DNA of 64,000 bases from Pseudomonas nitroreducens NBRC 12694 (GTDB lineage: Bacteria; Pseudomonadota; Gammaproteobacteria; Pseudomonadales; Pseudomonadaceae): positions 248,001 through 312,000 of the forward strand of contig NZ_BDAI01000001.1 in assembly GCF_002091755.1 (NCBI RefSeq). Reading direction: 5' to 3'. The position numbers and the translations under genes were made by a program. The stretch's first letter is position 1, and every line of letters begins with the position of its first letter. Shown piece by piece: positions 34,384-43,426 of this stretch. The notes beneath the pieces were generated by a model. It saw nothing but the letters and a program-made list of their open reading frames with translations. It searched no databases and was not told the DNA's origin.

Positions 34384-34420
34384 AACCTGCAGCAGGTTCA
34401 GGGCCGTGACGACGGCCCTG
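34384..34420 (-). terminator. paired hairpins after the LTA-synthase-family gene
   Basis: Two hairpins lie just beyond the gene stop at 34424. One has nine-base arms CAGGGCCGT and ACGGCCCTG with a four-base loop (34399-34420); the other has six-base arms AACCTG and CAGGTT (34384-34398). No long T-run follows, but the position fits a terminator separating the two minus-strand units. Confidence 0.6.
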
Positions 34421-34423
34421 GTC

Positions 34424-36352
34424 TCACTGCCCTGCGGTTGGCTTCCAGTCCAGCAGGTGATGGGTGAAACCGTAGCTGGCCGACTGGTAATAGCTGATAG
34501 CACGCGCCACCAGCGGGTCGTCCGCCTGCGCCGTCACTTCCGTGCTCGCCCCCAGGGCCTGGTTGTGCCGGCGCAGTTCGCCGCGCGGGCTGAGGATCGC
34601 CAGGTCCTGGCCGTCGAACAGGCCCAGGTGCTGGTAGTTGCCAATCACCACGCGCGGTGGCAAGGCGTTCGGCACCATCAGGTTGCGGCCGTAGAAGGTC
34701 GAGGTGTAGCTCAGGTTGAGGATCGACAGCAGGCTCGGTGCGAGGTCCAGCTGGCTGGCCAGCTCCGGGCGTTCCCCGGCCGGCAGCAACTTGGGCGCGT
34801 AAATGAACAGCGGGATCTGGTAGTTCGCCACGGGCAGGTCTTCCTTGCCGGCGCTGCCCGCGGTGTGGTCGGCGACGAACACGAACAGGGTGTTGTCGAA
34901 CCACGGTTTGCTCTTCACCGCCTTGAGGAACTGGCCGATGGCGTAGTCGGTGTACTTCACCGCGCCGTCACGCCCCTCGCCCGAGGGGATGTCGATGCGA
35001 TCGGCCGGGTAAGTGTAGGGGCGGTGGTTCGAGGTGGTCATCAGTTGCAGCAGGAAGGGCTGCTGGCGCGCGTGGTCTTCGTCCGCGACCTTGATCGCCT
35101 GGGCGTAGAGATCTTCGTCGCTCATGCCCCAGGCGTTCTTGAAGTGGATGTCCGACTCCTGGACGCTGGACTGGTCGACGATGCGATAACCATTACCGCC
35201 GAAGAAGGCGTTCATGTTGTCGAAATAGCCGCGACCGCCATACAGGAACACGGCGTCATAGCCGACGTTCTTCAACTGCTGACCGAGGCTGGCGAAACCG
35301 CTCTCGCGGCCGACACGCTTGACGATGGAGCGACCCGGGGTGGGCGGGATCGACAGGGTGATGGCTTCCAGGCCACGGTCGGTACGGGTGCCGGTGGCGT
35401 AGAAGTTGTTGAAGTAGAGGCTGTTGCGACGCAGCTCATCCAGGTTGGGCGTGAGGTCGCGCTCGTCGCCGTTGCTGCCCAGGTACTTGGCGCTCAGGCT
35501 CTCGATGGTCACCAGGACGATGTTGTAGCGCTTGGGCGCCCCTTCGCTGGCGATGCTCCGGCGGATGTCCATCGGCCCGGTGCCGGTGAAGCGCGCATTG
35601 GGCTCGGCCAGTTCCGAGCGGATGCGCTGCGTGACCTGCTCGGGCGGCAGGGTCGCGTAGAACTGCGGATAGTCCAGCTCGTTGTTTCGGAACGCAGCGA
35701 AGAACTGGTACGGCCCGTTGCTCGCCAGCTCGCGGGCGTAGGTATTGCCATCCTGGCCGCGCGGGGCATCCTGGTCGACCAGGACACCGGCCGCCAGCGC
35801 CATCACCACCAGGCCGGCGCAACCCAGCAGGCGGCGCGACAGCGGCGGCACCTCGGCGTCACGCAGGCGACCCAGGACCTTGAACAGCGCGAGGGTCACG
35901 CTCAGCGAAAGCAGCGCCAGCATGCTCAGCCACAGGCCGATGGGATAGGACTCGAGGATGTTGTTCAGCACCTCGTCGGAATACACCAGGTAGTCGACTG
36001 CGATGAAGTTGAAGCGCACCCCGAACTCGTCCCAGAACAGCCACTCGGCCACCGCCGTGAAGAGCATCACGTAGACGCTGGTGAACAGCATCGCCGCCAG
36101 CAGCCAGCGCCAACTGGCGCTGCGCCAGACCCGCGCGGGCATCAGCAGGAGGACCACACCCATCGGCAACAGGGCGTAGACCAGGAAGCTGAGGTCGTAG
36201 AGCAGGCCAATGGCGAAGACCGCCACATGGGCCGCGCCCACCTCGGGCAGATGGCCGACCAGGAGGGCCGATCGGGTCAGGAAGAAGACGATCAGCCAGA
36301 GCAAGGCGACCAGCGCCAGGAAGCGCGTCGGAGCCGAGCGGAAGAGTTGCAT
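34424..36352 (-). CDS. LTA synthase family sulfatase-fold phosphotransferase
   Basis: A 642-residue inner-membrane enzyme with five N-terminal helices (residues 1-205) and a periplasmic alkaline-phosphatase/sulfatase-fold domain. Metal and nucleophile residues resemble LtaS: E284 in VTIESLS, T324 in TRTDRGLEA (the expected nucleophile) and the later FVADH pair. Gram-negative relatives transfer glycerol-phosphate or phosphoethanolamine groups from phospholipids to periplasmic glucans or lipids (OpgB-type). The start at 36352 follows AAGGACACCCC. It appears to be a single gene with its own terminator. Confidence 0.88.
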   Translation of the reverse strand: MQLFRSAPTRFLALVALLWLIVFFLTRSALLVGHLPEVGAAHVAVFAIGLLYDLSFLVYALLPMGVVLLLMPARVWRSASWRWLLAAMLFTSVYVMLFTAVAEWLFWDEFGVRFNFIAVDYLVYSDEVLNNILESYPIGLWLSMLALLSLSVTLALFKVLGRLRDAEVPPLSRRLLGCAGLVVMALAAGVLVDQDAPRGQDGNTYARELASNGPYQFFAAFRNNELDYPQFYATLPPEQVTQRIRSELAEPNARFTGTGPMDIRRSIASEGAPKRYNIVLVTIESLSAKYLGSNGDERDLTPNLDELRRNSLYFNNFYATGTRTDRGLEAITLSIPPTPGRSIVKRVGRESGFASLGQQLKNVGYDAVFLYGGRGYFDNMNAFFGGNGYRIVDQSSVQESDIHFKNAWGMSDEDLYAQAIKVADEDHARQQPFLLQLMTTSNHRPYTYPADRIDIPSGEGRDGAVKYTDYAIGQFLKAVKSKPWFDNTLFVFVADHTAGSAGKEDLPVANYQIPLFIYAPKLLPAGERPELASQLDLAPSLLSILNLSYTSTFYGRNLMVPNALPPRVVIGNYQHLGLFDGQDLAILSPRGELRRHNQALGASTEVTAQADDPLVARAISYYQSASYGFTHHLLDWKPTAGQ

Positions 36353-36624
36353 GGGGTGTCCTTGTAGAAGTCTTTCCTGCGCAGCACAACGCGGCGCAAG
36401 TCGGCGCCGGTGCAGGCATCCGGGCGGGACACTACAAGGGGGAAGGAAAAGAAATCGTCAAAATAAGCTGCGGGATTCGTAAATTGTCCAGGATCCGGAA
36501 CCGCTCGCCTGAATGCCCGGGCAACAGCTCACGAAAAATCCTCCTCCACGTCTTTTTCACATGTCCTTGACGAGACCTTGATCGCTCGATTCGACAATGG
36601 ACAGTAACTGACGAGTCCCTATCC

Positions 36625-37281
36625 ATGAACGATCCCCAGCGCCTGTTCACCCCCTCCTCCCGACATCAGACCGATGCCCCTGCCCGCGGTTCGTCCGGCG
36701 GCGGACTTTGCCAGCGGATTCGCCAGTGGCGGGAGAAGCGTCTGCTGCGCCTGGCCCTGCGCATGGCCGAGGAGCCCATCCTGATGCTGGAAGTCTCGCA
36801 GTCGCCCGGCGCCTCCTGGCCCGTGCTGCTGGAACACAGCAACCGCATCATCGTCGCGACCTGCCCGTCGGGCGACTCGCTGGCCGACGCCCACCGCAAG
36901 CTGCCCGAAGCGATGAAACGGCGGATCCGCGACCTGCCGGCGCCGCTGGAGGGCGCAGAACTGCGCAAGGGCTCGGTCGATTGCCTGCTGCTGCCGGAAA
37001 TCCCCCGGACCGCCTGCAACAGCCGCAACGTCCGCTTGCTGAACCAATGGATTCCGGTGACGCGCGACAGCGTGATCCTGTTCGCCCGCATCGGCCATTC
37101 GAATTCGCTCGACGACACACAGCCCTGCCCCTGCGGCTCGGACCCGCACCCCATCGGCCCCGACTTCGCCAATGCGCGCGCCCTGGAACGTGAATTCCAG
37201 CGCCTGGGTTTCTCCCAGATCCACCATTGCAACGTGATCCCCGGCGTGGATGGGGTACGCATCTACGTCCTGCGCAAGTAA
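36625..37281 (+). CDS. unrecognised 218-residue protein, methyltransferase-like C-terminus
   Basis: I do not recognise a named family with certainty. The N-terminus is polar and low-complexity, then RIRQWREKRLLRLALRMAEEP leads into a region (ILMLEVSQSPGASWPVLLEHSNRI) reminiscent of the first strands of a class I methyltransferase, followed by LPEIPRTACNSRNVRLL and a final VDGVRIYVLRK strand. A CPCG motif occurs near residue 172. The canonical glycine-rich SAM motif is absent, so any methyltransferase activity is doubtful. It stands alone, divergent from the LTA-synthase-family gene. Confidence 0.7.
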   Translation: MNDPQRLFTPSSRHQTDAPARGSSGGGLCQRIRQWREKRLLRLALRMAEEPILMLEVSQSPGASWPVLLEHSNRIIVATCPSGDSLADAHRKLPEAMKRRIRDLPAPLEGAELRKGSVDCLLLPEIPRTACNSRNVRLLNQWIPVTRDSVILFARIGHSNSLDDTQPCPCGSDPHPIGPDFANARALEREFQRLGFSQIHHCNVIPGVDGVRIYVLRK

Positions 37282-37412
37282 GCCCTCTCGCCCTCCACGG
37301 GCAGACCTGCACTTCGCCGCGGCCCTGGTTCTCCGCCGGCAGGTCATTCCACGCTGACGACCGGCCCGGGCCGTGCCATCATCCGGATTTCGCTCCCACC
37401 TCCGGATTTCCC

Positions 37413-37757
37413 ATGCCGCTGACCCTGCTGCTGCGCTGCCACGACCTGGACCTCACCCGTGAGCATTACCGCGACGTGCTCGGCTTTGCCGTGACCGACT
37501 CCGCCGAGGGGACGCTCACCGTGCAGCTGGAAGACTGCCGCCTGCTGTTCACCGCGCAGGACCTGTGGGGCAGCGAGGCAGGTTGTTCCGGCACCCTCTA
37601 CCTGCAACTGGCCGACATCCAGCGCTACTACGACGCGGTAAAGGAGCAGGCGCAGATCGCCTGGCCCCTGCAGGACATGCCCTACGGCTCGCGGGAGTTC
37701 GGCGTGCGCGACTGCAACGGCTACCACCTCGCCTTCGCCCAGCACAGCGCAGCCTGA
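37413..37757 (+). CDS. VOC family (glyoxalase/bleomycin-resistance fold) protein
   Basis: The ATG at 37413 gives 114 residues, a single vicinal-oxygen-chelate module. It starts LTLLLRCHDLDLTREHYRDVLGF, the usual first beta-alpha unit, and ends with the YGSREFGVRDCNGYHLAF motif. Metal-ligand candidates are weak, so it may be a binding protein rather than an enzyme. It lies 131 bases after the 218-residue protein gene and is convergent with the MDR gene. Confidence 0.85.
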   Translation: MPLTLLLRCHDLDLTREHYRDVLGFAVTDSAEGTLTVQLEDCRLLFTAQDLWGSEAGCSGTLYLQLADIQRYYDAVKEQAQIAWPLQDMPYGSREFGVRDCNGYHLAFAQHSAA

Positions 37758-37906
37758 ACGGGGCCAGCCGACCGAGACAAGGCGCTGGTGTTCGATGCGC
37801 AGGCGCCGGGACGCCAAACCAGCGGGGGGATGCGGCGGCGACACTGTTCGGGCCTCGTGGATCACCGCCAGCAAAATACCGGGCGCCCGCGACCTTGCAT
37901 CCCGCG

Positions 37907-38896
37907 TCACACCGTGACGACTATCTTGCCCACCTGCTGGTTGGCTTCCAGGAAGCGATGGGCGTCCTGGATCTGCTCCAGCGGGAAGGTCCGCGCGATC
38001 ACCGGGCGCAGCGCACCGGACTCCAGCCCCTTGACGATGAATGCCTTGGCGCGCTGCAGCGCCGCCGGGTCGGCGACGATCTCGGCGTACAGGTAACCCT
38101 TCAGCGTCAGGCTCCTGCCCAGCACGGTGAACAGGGGGAACGGCGTCGGTTCAGGGCTCAGCGCACCGTATTCGAGGAGGATGCCGCCGCGGGCCATGGC
38201 CTGGGTGAGCACCTCGAAACCGGGACCACCGATAGGGTCGAACACCACGCGGGCGCCCTGCCCGTCGGTCAGCGCCATGACCTTCTCGACGATACTTTCA
38301 TCGTCGCTGACGATCACGTGATCGGCACCCGCCTCCAGCAGCGCCTGTTTTTTCGCCTGGGTGCGGGTGACGGCAATGGAGGTGGCGCCCACCATGCGGG
38401 CGATCTGGAAAGCGGCGAGGCCGACACTGCTGGACGCGGCGGTGACCAGCACGAACTCGCCCTTCGACAGCTTCGCCTGCTCCACCAGCGCACCCCAGGC
38501 AGTGACGTACTGCATCCAGGACGCGGCGGCCTGTTCGAAGCTGAGGTTCTGCGGATGCTTCACCACCAGGTACGCCGGCACGTTGGCCACTTCGCCGTAG
38601 GTGCCCCAGCGGGCGATATCCAGCGGCGGGATCAGGCTCACCGCATCGCCCACCTCGATATTCTTCACGGCACTCCCCACGGCGCTCACCACACCAGCGG
38701 CCTCGTAGCCCAGGCGGCTGGGGAACTCGGCTTCCTGCAGGTAAGCGTGGTTGCGGAACATCACTTCGGCGCGGTTCAGGCCGAAGGCCCTGACCGCGAT
38801 CTGTACCTCGTCCGCCGCTGGCGCGGGCACGTCCACCGCCTCCAGTTTCAGGACGCTGGCGTCACCGTATTGGTGGATTCTGACAATGCGGGCCAT
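37907..38896 (-). CDS. zinc-free MDR oxidoreductase, quinone-oxidoreductase-like
   Basis: A 329-residue medium-chain dehydrogenase. The N-terminal GroES-like half has GLNRAEVMFRNHAYLQ and GYEAAGVVSAVGS but no catalytic zinc ligands; the Rossmann half has VTAASSSVGLAAFQIARMVGA. This pattern is that of NADPH:quinone reductases and related enoyl reductases. The start at 38896 follows AGAGAGGTTGTC. No partner gene is adjacent. Confidence 0.88.
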   Translation of the reverse strand: MARIVRIHQYGDASVLKLEAVDVPAPAADEVQIAVRAFGLNRAEVMFRNHAYLQEAEFPSRLGYEAAGVVSAVGSAVKNIEVGDAVSLIPPLDIARWGTYGEVANVPAYLVVKHPQNLSFEQAAASWMQYVTAWGALVEQAKLSKGEFVLVTAASSSVGLAAFQIARMVGATSIAVTRTQAKKQALLEAGADHVIVSDDESIVEKVMALTDGQGARVVFDPIGGPGFEVLTQAMARGGILLEYGALSPEPTPFPLFTVLGRSLTLKGYLYAEIVADPAALQRAKAFIVKGLESGALRPVIARTFPLEQIQDAHRFLEANQQVGKIVVTV

Positions 38897-39056
38897 GACA
38901 ACCTCTCTTCAGCGGGCCGGGACAAAGGCGCCGGCCGGAATGGGAGTGTAGGAAATCCGTGCGGGGTCGCCCGACCATTCGGACCGGGCGCGTCATCCGG
39001 CTGGCCAAGGGCGAGCGAAAAGCCGCAGACTGCTCGCCCGCACACAGGACCTCGAC

Positions 39057-39611
39057 ATGGATAGCCTGCCCACCCTGCGTACCGAGCGCCTGCTGCTCAC
39101 GCCCCTGCAACTGGCGGATGCCGACGCCATCCAGCACCTTTTCCCGCACAGGGAGGTGGTGCGTTATCTGGATAGCCGCGTGCCCTGGCCCTATCCCGAT
39201 GACGGTGCCTTGACCTACGTGCGCGACCTGGCGCTGCCGGCAATGGCGCGCGGCGAGGAGTGGCACTGGATGATCCGCCTGGCCAGCGCACCCGGCGACG
39301 CCATCGGCAGCATTTCCCTCTTCGACCAACCCGGCAATCACCGGGGGTTCTGGCTCGCGCCGAGGTGGCAAGGCCGGGGTTACATGACCGAGGCCTGCGA
39401 AGCGGTCACCCGCTACTGGTTCCTAACCCTGGAGCGGCCGCTCATGCAGGTGCCCAAGGCCATCGTCAACCAGGGCTCGCGGCGCATTTCCGAACGCGAA
39501 GGCATGCGCTGCATCGACAGCAGCGAAGGCCATTTCGTCAGCGGCGTGCTGCCGCGGGAAACCTGGGAGCTGACCCGCGAAGAATGGCTGGCACACCATG
39601 CAGCCGACTGA
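39057..39611 (+). CDS. GNAT family N-acetyltransferase (RimJ/RimL-like)
   Basis: A 184-residue acetyltransferase with the RimJ/RimL-type start LRTERLLLTPLQLADADAI and the acetyl-CoA motif around RGFWLAPRWQGRGYMTEA. The C-terminal RISEREGMRCIDSSEG segment is also typical. The target is unknown. Its 3' end overlaps the start of an AraC-type regulator by 14 bases, so the two genes are translationally coupled and probably function together. Confidence 0.9.
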   Translation: MDSLPTLRTERLLLTPLQLADADAIQHLFPHREVVRYLDSRVPWPYPDDGALTYVRDLALPAMARGEEWHWMIRLASAPGDAIGSISLFDQPGNHRGFWLAPRWQGRGYMTEACEAVTRYWFLTLERPLMQVPKAIVNQGSRRISEREGMRCIDSSEGHFVSGVLPRETWELTREEWLAHHAAD

Positions 39612-40281
39612 ACGGGCCTGGCAAGGCGAGCTGTGGCTGGGCGCGGACTTCTGCCTGGTCGCCGGCACCACCGGCCACGCCCGCCCACACGCGCACTATG
39701 CGCATCAGCTGCTGATGGCTCGCACAGACGAGGTGCAGGCGCTGGTGGACGAGCAACCGCAGCGAGGGTCGCTGCTGGTGATTCCGTCGAACCGGCGCCA
39801 TGCCATCCAGGCCAGCGAGCAGCCCGTCATCACCCTCTTCGCCGAACCGCTGGCTTTCGAACTGGCCGACCTGGAGCGCGTCTGCCGAGCCACCGGGCCG
39901 GACCTGCCAGCGCTCGCCGCGCAACTGCAAGCCCTGCCTCGCCGTGCACTCGACCCGCGCCTGGGCAAGGCCCTGCAACGCATCCGCGCCCTGGACGATG
40001 GTGCCCTGCCCGCCCAGGAGCTGGCCGAAGAAGCCGCGCTATCGTTGAGCCAACTGGAGCGGCTGTTCAGCGGCACACTGGGGCTATCGGTACGTCGCCT
40101 GGTGCTCTGGCAGCGGCTGCGCCAGGCGCTGCGTCTGGCCATGGCCGGCGACAGCCTGACCAGCGCCGCCATTGCGGCAGGCTTCGCCGACTCCGCGCAC
40201 TTCTCCCGCAGCGTGCGCAGCCAGTTCGGCATTCGCGCCGACCTGACGCTGCGCCAACTGAAGCTGCGGCTACTCGACTAG
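39598..40281 (+). CDS. AraC family transcriptional regulator
   Basis: A 227-residue regulator. The C-terminal double helix-turn-helix (about residues 130-227) contains ALSLSQLERLFSGTLGLSVRRLVLWQRLR and the AraC signature region AAIAAGFADSAHFSRSVRSQFG. The N-terminus is a short cupin-like sensor domain (HAHYAHQLLMAR). It overlaps the upstream GNAT gene and ends convergently, overlapping the sterol-desaturase-family gene by 12 bases. Ligand and targets are unknown. Confidence 0.9.
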   Translation: MQPTERAWQGELWLGADFCLVAGTTGHARPHAHYAHQLLMARTDEVQALVDEQPQRGSLLVIPSNRRHAIQASEQPVITLFAEPLAFELADLERVCRATGPDLPALAAQLQALPRRALDPRLGKALQRIRALDDGALPAQELAEEAALSLSQLERLFSGTLGLSVRRLVLWQRLRQALRLAMAGDSLTSAAIAAGFADSAHFSRSVRSQFGIRADLTLRQLKLRLLD

Positions 40282-41157
40282 CGCACGGCGCAGCTCTGCC
40301 GGCAATGGTGCCGGCGGGTGCGCTGCATCGGCGCGGCGGAACGGTTCGGCGAGCTGCGCGAAGTACGCCAGCGGGTAGTCCGGCCGGTCGCCGACGCCCA
40401 GGTCGTCCTCTGCCAACTCATAGCCGGGCAGGTACAGCGCGGTACCCAGCAGGCGATCCCAGAAGCTGAAGAACAGCGCGAAGTTGACGTCGCCCGCAGT
40501 GCCGTACTTCAGGTGATGCAGGCGGTGCAACGGCGCCCAGGCGAACACATGGCGCAGCACACCGATACGCATGTCGACGTTGCTGTGCTGCAGCAGCAAC
40601 TGGATGGCGATGGCGAAGGCCAGCAACGCCGCAACCTCCACGGGAACACCGAGCAACAGCAGTGGCAGCGTGCCGCCCAGGGCTTCGAGCATCTGGTGCA
40701 GCGGGTGCTTCATCAGGCCGTTGAAGCCGTACATGCGCGTCACGCTGTGGTGCACCGCGTGCAGACGCCAGAGCAGCGCGGAACGGTGGCTGGCGTAGTG
40801 CACCAGGGTGATGCCGAAGTCAGCGATCAGCAGCGCCGCCAGCAATTGCAGCACCAGCGGCCAATCGCTTGGCCACCACCCGAAATGCGGTAGCCACAGG
40901 GCCAGCAGAGGAATCGCGGCAATGCCCAGCGCGTTCAGCGTCTCGTTGACCAGCGCATGGATCAGGTCGCGGGCGCCATCGCCGTGACTCTCGTTCCAGC
41001 CCGCTCGATGCGGCCAGAATCGCTCGGCAACAAAGGCCAGCAGAATCGCCAGCGGCAACAGCGCCGGCAGACAGAGCAGCGAAACGCCTTCACCGACCAG
41101 GTACAGGGCCAGGCCGATGAAGCCGAAGAAGAACGCGGGGGCGTAGAGGTGTCGCAT
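40270..41157 (-). CDS. sterol desaturase / fatty acid hydroxylase family membrane protein
   Basis: The ATG at 41157, after CCGGAGTTGCCCC, gives 295 residues. At least four helices and the histidine boxes HYASH, HAVHH and HRLHH are present, the di-iron ligands of the fatty-acid hydroxylase superfamily. It should hydroxylate or desaturate a lipid at the inner membrane. It lies 83 bases after an MFS transporter gene on the same strand. Substrate is unknown. Confidence 0.9.
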   Translation of the reverse strand: MRHLYAPAFFFGFIGLALYLVGEGVSLLCLPALLPLAILLAFVAERFWPHRAGWNESHGDGARDLIHALVNETLNALGIAAIPLLALWLPHFGWWPSDWPLVLQLLAALLIADFGITLVHYASHRSALLWRLHAVHHSVTRMYGFNGLMKHPLHQMLEALGGTLPLLLLGVPVEVAALLAFAIAIQLLLQHSNVDMRIGVLRHVFAWAPLHRLHHLKYGTAGDVNFALFFSFWDRLLGTALYLPGYELAEDDLGVGDRPDYPLAYFAQLAEPFRRADAAHPPAPLPAELRRALVE

Positions 41158-41240
41158 GGGGCAACTCCGGTGCAATGGGAGTCACCAGTGTTCCCGTTGC
41201 CGCATCACCGGCGCTTGAACAATCCGCGCATCTCGCCGGC

Positions 41241-42371
41241 TCAACGCCGCCAGGCGCACCCCAACGCACTGAGCGCCAGTATCAGCGCCGCTCCGGCGTA
41301 GGCCCAGATCGCCGGCACCTGCGGCAGCAGCACGCCGGCAAGGATCGGCCCGAGCCCGGCGCCGATATCTCGCCAGACCGCATTGCCGGCCAGCGCCTGG
41401 ATGCGCGCCTGCGGGTTGCGCTGCGCCACCAGCGTCACCACCAGCGGCAGTTGCAGCGCGCGCAACACCAGCACGAAGAAGGCGCCGACGAACAGCCAGT
41501 AGCTGCCGAACATCAGCAGCGCCAGCGAGGTGGCCAGCGACAGGATCACCAGCATGCGTAGCGCGCCGAAGCGGTCCGCCAGTCGCCCGCCGAAGGGGCT
41601 GAAGAGCATCTCGCTGAGATAACGCGCCGCCATCAGGATGCCCGCCACCAGCACGCCGGTGCCGCCCAGGTGGGTCTGTGCGTAGAGCGACAGGCCGAAG
41701 ATGAACAGGCCGTCCAGCGTCACGCCTTCGATGAAGGACCAGGTGGCGATGCTGTCCGGCAGGCGCAGGCGGCGACCGTTGCTGACGGGAATCTCGTGCC
41801 CCGTGGCCGGCAGCGCGCGGGCGCGCCAGAGACCGCACAGGGCAGCCACGCAGAGCACGAAGAACACGCTGCGCGGCCCGAAGGCCTGGGCCATCACCGC
41901 CCCCAGCGGCAGGGCCAGCATCGGCCCGATGGACAAGGTTGCCCGCGAGCGCCCGGCGCGCCGCGCAGCGCCTTGAGCCTCAGCGGTGGCGAGGGTCTGG
42001 GTGCTGAGGTTGAAGGTGGCGAAACACAGGCCCCAGACCAGGCGAAACACCAGCAATGTGGCAAACCCGGAGAGCGTCGCCGAGGCCAGCGCGCAGGCTG
42101 CCGTCGCCAGCGCCGCCAGGCTGCAGGCGGCACGGTCGCCATGGCGAGCGTAGAAATGCACCACCCAGCCGTAGCCGACGATGCGCACCAGGCGATTGGC
42201 CGCCAGCAGGATGCCCGCTTCCACCAGGGTCACGCCGAAGTCCGCCGCGTACATCGGCAGCAACAGGTAGAGCAGCACGTCGGCGGGCAGGCACAGGCCG
42301 AGCACCTGGGCGGAGTTGCGCGAATCTCGATCGGCGCGGCGCAGCAGCGCCTGCTCGGCAGCGGACGACAT
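41241..42371 (-). CDS. MFS transporter
   Basis: The start at 42371 (MSSAAEQAL) gives 376 residues with about 11-12 membrane helices. MFS features include the loop FYARHGDRAACS after helix 2 and FGGRLADRFGALRM after helix 8. It resembles drug/small-molecule efflux members without a clear substrate. It is upstream of the sterol-desaturase-family gene on the same strand. Confidence 0.85.
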   Translation of the reverse strand: MSSAAEQALLRRADRDSRNSAQVLGLCLPADVLLYLLLPMYAADFGVTLVEAGILLAANRLVRIVGYGWVVHFYARHGDRAACSLAALATAACALASATLSGFATLLVFRLVWGLCFATFNLSTQTLATAEAQGAARRAGRSRATLSIGPMLALPLGAVMAQAFGPRSVFFVLCVAALCGLWRARALPATGHEIPVSNGRRLRLPDSIATWSFIEGVTLDGLFIFGLSLYAQTHLGGTGVLVAGILMAARYLSEMLFSPFGGRLADRFGALRMLVILSLATSLALLMFGSYWLFVGAFFVLVLRALQLPLVVTLVAQRNPQARIQALAGNAVWRDIGAGLGPILAGVLLPQVPAIWAYAGAALILALSALGCAWRR

Positions 42372-42457
42372 GACAGTCTCGTGACGGCGACGGGGCCCGC
42401 AGGATAACCCGGCCCCCGGCCCGCAAGACAAGCCTTACGCCCGCCCCGGCGGCTGTG

Positions 42458-43315
42458 CTATCGCGCGAGTGTGCGCAGGAAGGAGGCGATCACCTGGCTG
42501 CTGCGGCGCTCGGCCAGGTAGTACAGGTAGGTCTCGGTGAACACCGGGTCGCCGATGATGCGGATGGCCTTCAGGCGCGGATCGGCGATGTACTCCGCCT
42601 CGGACACCACGCCGATGCCGATGCCACGGATCACCGCCTCGCGCAGCGCTTCGCGGCTGCCGATCTCCATGGCGATGCGCGGTGTGACATCCGCCGCTTC
42701 GAGCACCCGCTCCAGGGCGACGCGGGTGGTCGAACCCTGCTCGCGACGCAGCAGCGGCTGGCCCTGCAGCGCCTGCACCGGCACCGCGTCGTGGCGGGCA
42801 AAGGGGTGTTCGGCGTGGGCGAAGAGGATCACCGGGTGCCGCGCATACAACTCGGCGACGAAGGCGGGATCGTCATGCAGCCCGGCCAGCACGCCGACAT
42901 CGGTCACGTAGTTCTCCAGGTCGGCGAGCACCGACGCCGAGTTGCCGATACGGATCGATACGTCGATCTGCGGATAGTCCCGGCGATAGCGGTCGACCAT
43001 CTCGATCACATGGAACGGCCCCACCGCGCCGACCTTCAGCTGGCCGCGATTGAGCTGGCCGGAATCGCGCAGCAGGTTGGTCGCCTCGGATTCGAGCATC
43101 GACATCTGCTGGGCAATCGGCAGCAAGGCGCGGCCCACGGCGGTCAGCTCGATGCGACGGCCACGGCGGTGGAACAGCTCGACGTTGAACTCGCGCTCCA
43201 GGCCCTGGATCTGCGTGGTCGCCGTCGGCTGGCTGAGGCCGATGGCCCGTGCGCCGGCGCTGAAGCTGGCGTGGCGGGCGACGGCGAGGAAGGTACGCAG
43301 GCGGGCGGTGGACAT
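42458..43315 (-). CDS. LysR family regulator, probable phosphonate-cluster regulator 1
   Basis: A 285-residue LysR protein with the DNA-binding helix (FSAGARAIGLSQPTATTQIQ) and effector domain (KVGAVGPFHVIEMVDRYRRD). It resembles the LysR regulators found with 2-aminoethylphosphonate genes. The start at 43315 follows TAGGAGCTATGG. It is divergent from phnD, and two dyads lie between them. A related LysR is encoded at 48660 within the same cluster. Confidence 0.9.
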   Translation of the reverse strand: MSTARLRTFLAVARHASFSAGARAIGLSQPTATTQIQGLEREFNVELFHRRGRRIELTAVGRALLPIAQQMSMLESEATNLLRDSGQLNRGQLKVGAVGPFHVIEMVDRYRRDYPQIDVSIRIGNSASVLADLENYVTDVGVLAGLHDDPAFVAELYARHPVILFAHAEHPFARHDAVPVQALQGQPLLRREQGSTTRVALERVLEAADVTPRIAMEIGSREALREAVIRGIGIGVVSEAEYIADPRLKAIRIIGDPVFTETYLYYLAERRSSQVIASFLRTLAR

Positions 43316-43326
43316 CCATAGCTCCT

Positions 43327-43358
43327 ATCAATGGATTTGCGTGCAAACCCATATTGAT
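43327..43358. promoter_or_regulatory. nested dyads in the LysR/phnD divergent region
   Basis: Outer arms ATCAAT and ATTGAT (43327-43332, 43353-43358) enclose an inner palindrome TTTGC-GT-GCAAA (43336-43347). The two centres nearly coincide. This is a good candidate for LysR tetramer binding next to its own start. Confidence 0.5.
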
Positions 43359-43370
43359 CTGATGGCGTGA

Positions 43371-43384
43371 CTGTCACATGACAG
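43371..43384. promoter_or_regulatory. 14-bp palindrome upstream of phnD
   Basis: Perfect dyad CTGTCA-CA-TGACAG, centred about 50 bases before the phnD start. It may be the activation site for the LysR protein or a site for another regulator; a Pho box was not seen. Confidence 0.5.
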
Positions 43385-43426
43385 CCCTAGCTTTGGCGCT
43401 ACCGAACACAACCTCCGGGTAACGCC

